Position numbers and translations under genes: made by a program. This document shows, one piece after another, positions 4,763 to 9,600 of a DNA stretch of 9,600 nucleotides (the first letter of the stretch is position 1; each line of letters starts with the position of its first letter). This DNA comes from Anaerolineae bacterium. Its GTDB lineage: Bacteria; Chloroflexota; Anaerolineae; J102. The stretch is taken from contig WGCR01000208.1 of assembly GCA_015493675.1 (NCBI GenBank), positions 1 through 9,600 of the forward strand. Reading direction: 5' to 3'. The notes beneath the pieces are model-generated. The model had not been told where the DNA came from and did not search any database. It saw only the letters and a list, made by a program, of their open reading frames with translations.

Positions 4763-5925
4763 ACGACGTTCTTTTCCGGGTGAAGCTCCTGGTTGGAGAA
4801 ACGCTCGTAGCGCAGATCGTCGATGTTCACCGTGTGCGCCCGGCCATCCAGAATCTCCTCGGCCATCAGCAATCCGCACACAGGCCCGTGCATGAAGCCG
4901 TGGCCGCTGAAGCCAGTGCAGGTGTAGAAATTCTCCAGCGGCAGTTTGCCGATGATGGCCTGGTGGTCGGGGGTGACTTCGTATAGCCCGGCCCATTGCG
5001 TCAGCAATTGCGCTTGCTCCAGCAGGGGGAAGCGTTCGATGGCCTTTTCGAGATGGGTGAGGGTCCAGTCCTGATCGACATCCAGTTTTTCGCCCGGCGT
5101 TTCATGTTGGTTGGACATGCCGGTGAGGATGCCGCCGCTCTCGTAGTGGAAGTAGAGGCTCTGGGCGAAATCGATGAGGAAAGGCATGTCGCGGGGGATG
5201 CCCAGGGGCCGGGTGACCACGATCTGACGGCGCACCGGCGCGACAGGCAGATCGAAGTCGGCGGTGGCTGCTAGCTTGCCCGACCACGGGCCCGCGGTCA
5301 GCAGGGTGACGCCCGCTTCGATGCGCTGGCCGTCCGCGGTCTCCACGCCGATGATGCGGTCGCCCTGGCGCCGGATGCGGCGCACGGGCGTGTCGGTGCG
5401 GATGTCCACGCCCAGACGTCGGGCCTGTTTCGCATAGCCTTGGACTATCGAATTGGGATCGGCCAGGCCATCCCGATGATAATTCGTGCCGCCGATGATG
5501 ACAGGATCGGCATCGAGATTGATGAGGGGGGCGCGGCGGGCGATTTCATCTCGATCCAGAATTTCGGTCTCGATGCCCAGGCTGTGCTGCAAGGCCACAT
5601 TCTTCCGGAAATCAGCCATCTGTTCTTCTGAACTGAGGAGGAAGAGGTAGCCCACGAAACGCAGGTCGATGTCCTGCTCCATCTCCTCGGGGAAGCGCTC
5701 CATCATCTGGATGCTGAGGGTGGAGAGGCGGATGTTGACCTCGGTGGAGAACTGGTGGCGGATGCCGCCCGCACATTTGCCGGTGGCTCCCTGGCCCAGA
5801 AACGGGTCTTTTTCCAGCAGCAGGATGCGACCGGCCTGGCGCCGGGCCAGATGATAGGCGGCGCTGGCGCCCATGATGCCGCCGCCAATGATGAGGATGT
5901 CGGGGTTTTGAGGCAATGTGTCCAT
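4759..5925 (-). CDS. FAD-dependent oxidoreductase, DAO family (sarcosine/glycine oxidase-like)
   Basis: This 388-residue protein is a full-length member of the D-amino-acid oxidase (DAO) fold, whose enzymes oxidise C-N bonds of amino acids or N-methyl amines using FAD. The dinucleotide-binding fold is at the N-terminus: DILIIGGGIMGASAAYHLA, with GxGxxG at residues 14-19, and an acidic strand end LLLEK (Glu38) that holds the ribose. CAGGIRHQFS (about 51-60) resembles the flavin-contact region of the sarcosine oxidase beta and glycine oxidase groups. The C-terminal FAD segment GFSGHGFMHGP (338-348) is clear. Substrate candidates are sarcosine, glycine, proline or related amines. No partner subunit is adjacent, so a stand-alone enzyme is likely. 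It is cytoplasmic. The ATG at 5925 has no purine-rich site before it. The gene follows the TPR gene by 36 bp, and its TGA overlaps the next gene's TTG by four bases, which implies coupled translation. Confidence 0.9.
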   Translation of the reverse strand: MDTLPQNPDILIIGGGIMGASAAYHLARRQAGRILLLEKDPFLGQGATGKCAGGIRHQFSTEVNIRLSTLSIQMMERFPEEMEQDIDLRFVGYLFLLSSEEQMADFRKNVALQHSLGIETEILDRDEIARRAPLINLDADPVIIGGTNYHRDGLADPNSIVQGYAKQARRLGVDIRTDTPVRRIRRQGDRIIGVETADGQRIEAGVTLLTAGPWSGKLAATADFDLPVAPVRRQIVVTRPLGIPRDMPFLIDFAQSLYFHYESGGILTGMSNQHETPGEKLDVDQDWTLTHLEKAIERFPLLEQAQLLTQWAGLYEVTPDHQAIIGKLPLENFYTCTGFSGHGFMHGPVCGLLMAEEILDGRAHTVNIDDLRYERFSNQELHPEKNVV

Positions 5926-5961
5926 GATGAGATAAGGAGAGTGTTGAGAGGTCGTGGGTGA

Positions 5962-6435
5962 TTATGGCAGGGTTTTGAGCTTTTGTTTGATGATCTGTTT
6001 CATGCGCTTGTTGTCATCGAGCGCGGGATCGGTCTCGGTCAGTTGCAGGGCGCTTTCCAGATGCTCGCGGGCTTCGCGGGCCCGGCCCATGCCCTTGTAC
6101 ATCACGCCCAAATTATACGCCACCGCGGCGCTGCCGGGGCGAATCTGGCGGGCCTTGCGCATGGCGTCAATGGCTTCCTGCTCCCGACCCAGCGCATTCA
6201 GGCTGGCGGCTAGATAGAAATAGCTGTTGAAGACGTCGGGGTCTAGCGCCGCCGCCTGCTGGTAGCTTTCTGCGGCCGCAGCATAGCGTTCCTGCCGAAA
6301 GGCGTCCAAACCTTGTTGCAGCAGCCGATTGACGTCCTTTTCCGGCGGTTGATAATGGGGATTGGGCGCGCCGCAATAGGAGCAAACCTTGTCTCGCGGC
6401 GACACATACGCGCCGCAATGGCGACATTGGCTCAT
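5962..6435 (-). CDS. Zinc-ribbon plus TPR-repeat protein
   Basis: This 157-residue protein has two visible parts. Residues 4-21 form a four-cysteine zinc ribbon (CRHC at 4-7, CSYC at 18-21). After a proline-rich link there are three TPR units at about 35-68, 69-102 and 103-136, recognisable by AFRQERYAAAAESYQQAAALDPD, the LGREQEAIDAMRKARQIRP stretch, and AVAYNLGVMYKGMGRAREA. A short basic tail (KRMKQIIKQKLK) ends it. TPRs bind peptides or other proteins, so a scaffold or adaptor role is inferred; no partner is known. It has no signal peptide or membrane segment, so it is cytoplasmic. The start is decided by the ATGA overlap: its ATG at 6435 shares four bases with the stop of the upstream phosphoesterase. 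It lies 36 bp ahead of the FAD oxidoreductase. Confidence 0.87.
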   Translation of the reverse strand: MSQCRHCGAYVSPRDKVCSYCGAPNPHYQPPEKDVNRLLQQGLDAFRQERYAAAAESYQQAAALDPDVFNSYFYLAASLNALGREQEAIDAMRKARQIRPGSAAVAYNLGVMYKGMGRAREAREHLESALQLTETDPALDDNKRMKQIIKQKLKTLP

Positions 6436-7178
6436 GTTTCACTCCGGGGAAGGTTCGTGCCGATGTCCGCAGCGACGCCTTCGTGATCGCTGAGATGGCG
6501 GCCATCGGGCGTGGTGGCGGGCAACGCCCAAACTCTCGCCGCCGATAGATCGCTGCTCAGAACAATGTGATCGACTGTGGGATGGTTTGTCCCTGGAATG
6601 GGGCCGGATGTAGCGACCGTCAGGAAATTCGTCTCGATGAGGGAGAGCAATTCTTGCGAGACGCGTGCAGGAATCCGGGCGGGCGGAATGCGTTGGTTGA
6701 AATCGCCGGTGAGGATCAGAGGCAGATCCGTGAGCAGGGGAATGTGCGCCTTCAATCCCGCCAGATAGCGCAGGTGATCTTCCCAAACCGCCCGATTGCG
6801 GCGTCCTGTGCTGACATGGGCGTGTCGCCAGGGAATGCACATGCCCGCAACGCGCATATCCCCTAACGGCGTTGCTGTCACCCCTTCCACATAGCGCCCG
6901 GGCGGCATCTTTGCCTCCTCGGCCACGGTTGGCCGCCGCCAGGGGCGCTTGCTCCACAACAGCACTTTTCTGCGCCCCGCTTTGAGGGGATAGCCGTAAT
7001 CCGCCTCGGAGATGATCAGATGGCCAAAATCGGGCGGGAAATCGGTGTGGCCCTCGGTGATGCAGATGATGTCCGGGTGCAGAGCCTCGATGGTTTGGCG
7101 CAAAATTTTTCCTCGCCGGGAGCGAAGCGTCGCCCATTCCACATTCCAGTTGACGAGACGAAGCGTTGGCATGGTCAT
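6432..7178 (-). CDS. Endonuclease/exonuclease/phosphatase (EEP) family protein
   Basis: From ATG at 7178 this is a 248-residue single-domain EEP (DNase I-like) phosphoesterase, a metal-dependent fold that hydrolyses phosphodiester or phosphomonoester bonds in nucleic acids, lipids or small molecules. All hallmark motifs are in order: LVNWNVEW (Asn12), ICITEGH (metal-binding Glu42), LTGDFNQR (Asp159, Asn161), VDHIVLSSD (Asp203, His204) and LSDHEGV (Asp231, His232). It should therefore be catalytically complete. It lacks a signal peptide and is probably cytoplasmic. The frame stays open back to 7571, but that region is hisF read in another frame. The 7178 start overlaps the hisF stop as TGATG, which marks coupled translation; ATG at 7172 is a nearby alternative. 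Its stop overlaps the TPR gene start by four bases. The substrate is unknown, and nothing ties it chemically to histidine synthesis. Confidence 0.87.
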   Translation of the reverse strand: MTMPTLRLVNWNVEWATLRSRRGKILRQTIEALHPDIICITEGHTDFPPDFGHLIISEADYGYPLKAGRRKVLLWSKRPWRRPTVAEEAKMPPGRYVEGVTATPLGDMRVAGMCIPWRHAHVSTGRRNRAVWEDHLRYLAGLKAHIPLLTDLPLILTGDFNQRIPPARIPARVSQELLSLIETNFLTVATSGPIPGTNHPTVDHIVLSSDLSAARVWALPATTPDGRHLSDHEGVAADIGTNLPRSET

Positions 7179-7939
7179 CAGATGGGGCGGATGGGCAGGC
7201 CCGCGGCCAGGAGATAGGCTTTGAGCTCGGGAATGCTGAGCTGGTTGAAGTGGAAGAGGCTGGCGGCCAGGGCCGCGTCCGCGCCGCCCGTGGTCAGGGC
7301 TTGCAGAAAATGCTCCGGTTTGCCCGCGCCGCCGCTGGCGATGACCGGCACATTCACCGCCGAGGTGACGGCCTGCAGCAGGGGGATGTCGTAGCCGTTC
7401 TGCGCGCCGTCCCGGTCCATGCTGGTGAGCAGAATTTCGCCCGCGCCCCGGGCCACGACCTCCCTCGCCCATTCGACGACATCCAGGCCGGTGGGCTTGC
7501 GCCCGCCATGCACCACCACCTCCCAGCGCTGCGGACCTCGTTGTCTGGCGTCGATGGCCACGACCATGCACTGATTGCCAAAAAGCGCTGCGCCCTGGCT
7601 GATGAGGTCGGGGTTTTTCACGGCGGCCGAGTTGATGCTGACCTTGTCTGCGCCCGCGGCCAGCATCTCGTACATGTCGTCCACCGTGCGCAGCCCCCCG
7701 CCCACGGTGAAGGGGATGAACACCTGGTCCGCCACGGCCCGCACCACATCCAGCATGATGTTGCGGCGTTCGTGGGTGGCGGTGATGTCCAGGAAGACCA
7801 GTTCGTCCGCGCCCTGGGCGTCATACACCATGGCCTGCGCCACCGGGTCGCCGGCGTCGCGCAACTCGACGAAGTTGACGCCTTTGACCACGCGGCCATC
7901 TTTGACGTCCAGGCAGGGGATAATGCGTTTGGCTAACAT
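7178..7939 (-). CDS. hisF: Imidazole glycerol phosphate synthase, cyclase subunit HisF
   Basis: This is a complete 253-residue (βα)8-barrel protein, the usual length for HisF. With the glutaminase HisH, it converts PRFAR and ammonia into imidazole glycerol phosphate and AICAR, a central step of histidine synthesis in the cytoplasm. The N-terminal LAKRIIPCLDVKDGRVVKG contains catalytic Asp11, and VVAIDARQRG contains catalytic Asp130. Both phosphate-binding regions are present (FTVGGGLRT at 77-85, and VIASGGAGK near residue 225). HisH is not in this window. The ATG at 7939 has no obvious Shine-Dalgarno site. A 153-bp gap with small hairpins separates it from the acetyltransferase gene upstream, while downstream it overlaps the EEP gene by one base. 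hisA lies one gene upstream on the same strand, so the his genes are near each other but interrupted. Confidence 0.97.
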   Translation of the reverse strand: MLAKRIIPCLDVKDGRVVKGVNFVELRDAGDPVAQAMVYDAQGADELVFLDITATHERRNIMLDVVRAVADQVFIPFTVGGGLRTVDDMYEMLAAGADKVSINSAAVKNPDLISQGAALFGNQCMVVAIDARQRGPQRWEVVVHGGRKPTGLDVVEWAREVVARGAGEILLTSMDRDGAQNGYDIPLLQAVTSAVNVPVIASGGAGKPEHFLQALTTGGADAALAASLFHFNQLSIPELKAYLLAAGLPIRPI

Positions 7940-7993
7940 GAGCGTAACGATACACCTACTCTTTCATAGCAGGCAAAAACCACGAATCTTCGA

Positions 7994-8072
7994 AAGGCTT
8001 CGAGCCTTCGTAGCAAAGCGTTGTGTGGAATGCCTGTATAGTTGCGTGTGAGCTGTGATTTCGCGTAGCGAA
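7994..8072. repeat. Hairpins in the gap between the GNAT gene and hisF
   Basis: The 7940-8092 gap has no gene I can support. It holds AAGGCT/AGCCTT at 7994-7999 and 8003-8008 with a three-base loop, extendable by CGAA/TTCG with one bulge, and TTCGC/GCGAA at 8060-8064 and 8068-8072. Read on the - strand the first hairpin is followed only distantly by TTTTT (7976-7980), so strong termination ahead of hisF is doubtful. These may be repeat remnants or mRNA-processing structures. Confidence 0.35.
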
Positions 8073-8092
8073 TAGACTATCCGCCATGAGAT

Positions 8093-9043
8093 TCAACCGC
8101 CAAACCGCACAAAATGACCGGCTGGATCGGGTAAATCATCGCCTTTTACCATGTTGACCATGGATTCGGCGAAAAGGCGGAAATCATGGGGCAGAAGCGC
8201 CGTCTTCACAAAGTCAGTGGTAATATCCACGGAGAATCCGACGGGACTGCGCTGCCGGGAGCGCGCCCACAGACGCAGATGCTCCAGAACCCACAGTTTG
8301 TCATTCGTCGTGAGTGTAGGGTGGATGAGCAGTAGTTTTCCTTCGGCCCAGTCGGCAGTGGGGAGAAAATAGGCGATGGCCAGGGCCTGCAATTGGCCGT
8401 TTCGCCACAGCAGCAGCGTTTCGGCAAAGGATTGCTGTCGGGCCCAGCGCACCCAGGCGCTGTAATCCAGCCCCACCGCTATGCTCTGGCACAGGGCGCG
8501 GATGGCATTCTGCACCCTGTTTTCATCCTGGGGCGGGACCGAGCTGTAAAGATGCGTGTAAAAGGGCGATACGCCGTCAATGATGGGCGTCGTCGTATCG
8601 CGATAAGCATAGACCGATATCCCGTCCAGCCGGTATCCCTGGTGCAGATAAAAGGCCAGATTGCCAATAGCCGTGGGCCAGGTCATCAACCCCACGGTAG
8701 TGACGCCGCGTTCGCCCAGGTAGGTTTCGGCGTCCGCTACGGCCTGTCGCCCCAATCCCCGTTTTTGGAATTTGGGATGCACAGCCAGGGTGTGAAACCA
8801 GCCCAGATTGCCGTAGCTGCGACAGATATTGAGGGTGATGAGTTTGTTTTTCCACAGGCCCACGCGCACGCCTTCCGCCTCTCTGCTGATGTAACTTTCT
8901 ATCTTCGCCTCGTCGTAATGATGCCAGCGGCCGCGTCGGGTGGCGCCATACAACGACCACACCTGAGGCGCATACGCGGCGTCCACCAAGGCGCTGGCCT
9001 CGGTGATCTCTTCGGGACGGATGGGGCGGAAGGCGAGGTTCAT
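8093..9043 (-). CDS. Two-domain GNAT acetyltransferase between hisA and hisF
   Basis: From ATG at 9043 this is a 316-residue protein. The N-terminal half (1-160) is a GNAT domain: LAFRPIRPEEITEASALVDA at the start, motif A FHTLAVHPKFQKRGLGRQAV (83-102) with the acetyl-CoA loop QKRGLG at 93-98, and a motif-B-like NLAFYLHQGYR (128-138). The C-terminal half (about 175-316) keeps alternating strand and helix pattern (LQALAIAYFLPTADWAEGK, LLLIHPTLTTN) and looks like a second, degenerate GNAT fold without a clear pyrophosphate loop. The substrate is unknown. The frame is open to 9187, where an ATG overlaps the hisA stop as ATGA, but the added 48 residues translate the repeat element at 9079-9152 and precede the domain's natural start. 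The 9043 start lacks a clear ribosome binding site, so the longer form is not fully excluded. Confidence 0.82.
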   Translation of the reverse strand: MNLAFRPIRPEEITEASALVDAAYAPQVWSLYGATRRGRWHHYDEAKIESYISREAEGVRVGLWKNKLITLNICRSYGNLGWFHTLAVHPKFQKRGLGRQAVADAETYLGERGVTTVGLMTWPTAIGNLAFYLHQGYRLDGISVYAYRDTTTPIIDGVSPFYTHLYSSVPPQDENRVQNAIRALCQSIAVGLDYSAWVRWARQQSFAETLLLWRNGQLQALAIAYFLPTADWAEGKLLLIHPTLTTNDKLWVLEHLRLWARSRQRSPVGFSVDITTDFVKTALLPHDFRLFAESMVNMVKGDDLPDPAGHFVRFGG

Positions 9044-9078
9044 GCGGGATTGGGTTGCTAGCGTCTGTTCCGTAAATA

Positions 9079-9152
9079 GGACGCAGATGAACGCGGATGA
9101 ACGCTGATAAATCGTGAAAATCTGTGACCGAAGGCCGTGGAAATCCGTGTCC
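9079..9152. repeat. Decamer tandem repeat with an imperfect inverted copy
   Basis: Three consecutive ten-base units, ACGCAGATGA, ACGCGGATGA and ACGCTGATAA, occupy 9081-9110, preceded by GG. The segment 9119-9152, read on the opposite strand, begins GGACACGGAT and contains further CACGG and CACAGAT blocks, so the two halves form an imperfect foldback. It lies between the hisA stop (9184) and the acetyltransferase start (9043). No intrinsic terminator T-run is obvious. The same design, ACGCnGATnA units, is one I recall from scattered intergenic repeats in environmental bacteria. Confidence 0.55.
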
Positions 9153-9183
9153 TCATTTTCATTCCTCATCGGCGTGCAGCCGC

Positions 9184-9600
9184 TCATGACGTCTGTTCTG
9201 CGATGGTCAGGGCTGCGTTCAGGCTGAATTGGCCCGTGTAGAGGGCTTGTCCCACGATAACGCCGACGATGCCGTCGGCCTCGTGTGCGGCCAGCGCCCG
9301 GATGTCAGCGAGGCTGCCAACGCCGCCGGAGGCGATGACCTTCAGGCCGCTGGCCCGGGCCAGGGCAACGCTGGCGTCTACATTGACGCCCGAGAGCATG
9401 CCGTCGCGGCTGATGTCGGTGTAGACCACCTGCTGCACGCCCGCCTGCTGCATGGCCCGGGCGAGATCGACTGCCCGCACATCGCTGGTGGCGAGCCAGC
9501 CGTGCGTGGCGACCATGCCGTCGCGGGCGTCGATGCCGACGACGATGCGCCGGGGGCCAAACCGGGCCAGAGCCTGGAATACAATGTAGGGATTCTTGAC
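9184..9600 (-). CDS. hisA: HisA, ProFAR isomerase, C-terminal 138 residues (partial)
   Basis: The frame is open from the right edge to TGA at 9184-9186 and gives the C-terminal half of HisA, the (βα)8-barrel enzyme that isomerises ProFAR to PRFAR just before the HisF/HisH step. The fragment starts VKNPYIVFQALARFG, then IVVGIDARDGMVATHGW with the conserved catalytic Asp of the second half, VVYTDISRDGMLSGVNV, and the phosphate loops VIASGGVGS and GVIVGQALYTGQ. All are canonical for hisA rather than hisF or priA. The N-terminal half lies outside the window. It probably heads or continues the same transcript as the downstream genes, with hisF following after one intervening gene. Confidence 0.96.
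   Translation of the reverse strand, partial: VKNPYIVFQALARFGPRRIVVGIDARDGMVATHGWLATSDVRAVDLARAMQQAGVQQVVYTDISRDGMLSGVNVDASVALARASGLKVIASGGVGSLADIRALAAHEADGIVGVIVGQALYTGQFSLNAALTIAEQTS

Noticed and set aside
7179..7571. Upstream extension of the EEP gene to an ATG at 7571
   Set aside because: The added sequence is hisF in another frame, rich in Arg and Gly, and the EEP fold begins naturally at the ATG overlapping the hisF stop.
7166..7936. Long + strand open frame (256 codons) opposite hisF
   Set aside because: It is the antisense of a textbook hisF gene in GC-rich DNA. The translation lacks any recognisable domain, and the - strand carries all HisF motifs.
8393..9061. Long + strand open frame (222 codons) opposite the two-domain GNAT gene
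   Set aside because: The - strand shows clear GNAT motifs. The + frame is low in motif content and typical of a GC-driven antisense shadow.

Overview
The window looks like a chromosomal segment from an environmental bacterium, most likely a member of the Chloroflexota (Anaerolineae/Caldilineae-like). That assignment is inferred from three things: a high-GC histidine-biosynthesis neighbourhood, a small secreted protein whose conserved C-terminus I associate with Chloroflexota orphan families, and foldback/decamer intergenic repeats of a kind common in such genomes. There is no rRNA, tRNA, CRISPR array or complete insertion sequence.

Left half, + strand (1-3781), five complete genes plus a 3' fragment. 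The fragment runs off the left edge. It is followed by a 148-bp sequence bounded by long imperfect inverted repeats and sitting in a CTAG context, as expected for an IS630/Tc1-mariner-type MITE. Then come a META-domain (HslJ-like) probable lipoprotein, a nitrilase-superfamily amidohydrolase with its Glu-Lys-Cys triad, a histidine-phosphatase-superfamily enzyme, a five-helix membrane protein of unknown function, and a RimJ/RimL-type GNAT acetyltransferase. These genes are separated by 60-160 bp and several have hairpins between them, so they look like independent units rather than an operon. The nitrilase gene is clearly more AT-rich than its surroundings.

Convergent junction (3782-3976). The + and - gene sets meet here. 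The gap holds a roughly 128-bp imperfect palindrome built from CACGGAG units with T-runs just outside it on both strands, so it could act as a bidirectional terminator. A short tandem repeat beside it supplies the stop codon of the facing gene.

Right half, - strand (3977-9600), read right to left: hisA (partial), a two-domain GNAT protein, hisF, an endonuclease/exonuclease/phosphatase-fold enzyme, a zinc-ribbon plus TPR protein, a DAO-family FAD oxidoreductase and the secreted orphan protein. From hisF onward the genes are tightly coupled: TGATG overlap, ATGA overlap, a 36-bp gap, then TTGA overlap. This is almost certainly one transcript that joins the last steps of imidazole-glycerol-phosphate synthesis to genes with no obvious link to histidine. 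Three starts in this block must be moved well inside their longest open frames, and each corrected start matches the overlap pattern or the domain boundary. I see no clear new defence or mobile system. The most interesting points are the MITE-like element with its apparent effect on the neighbouring gene, the repeat-derived sequence between hisA and the GNAT gene, and the unexplained his-linked operon.
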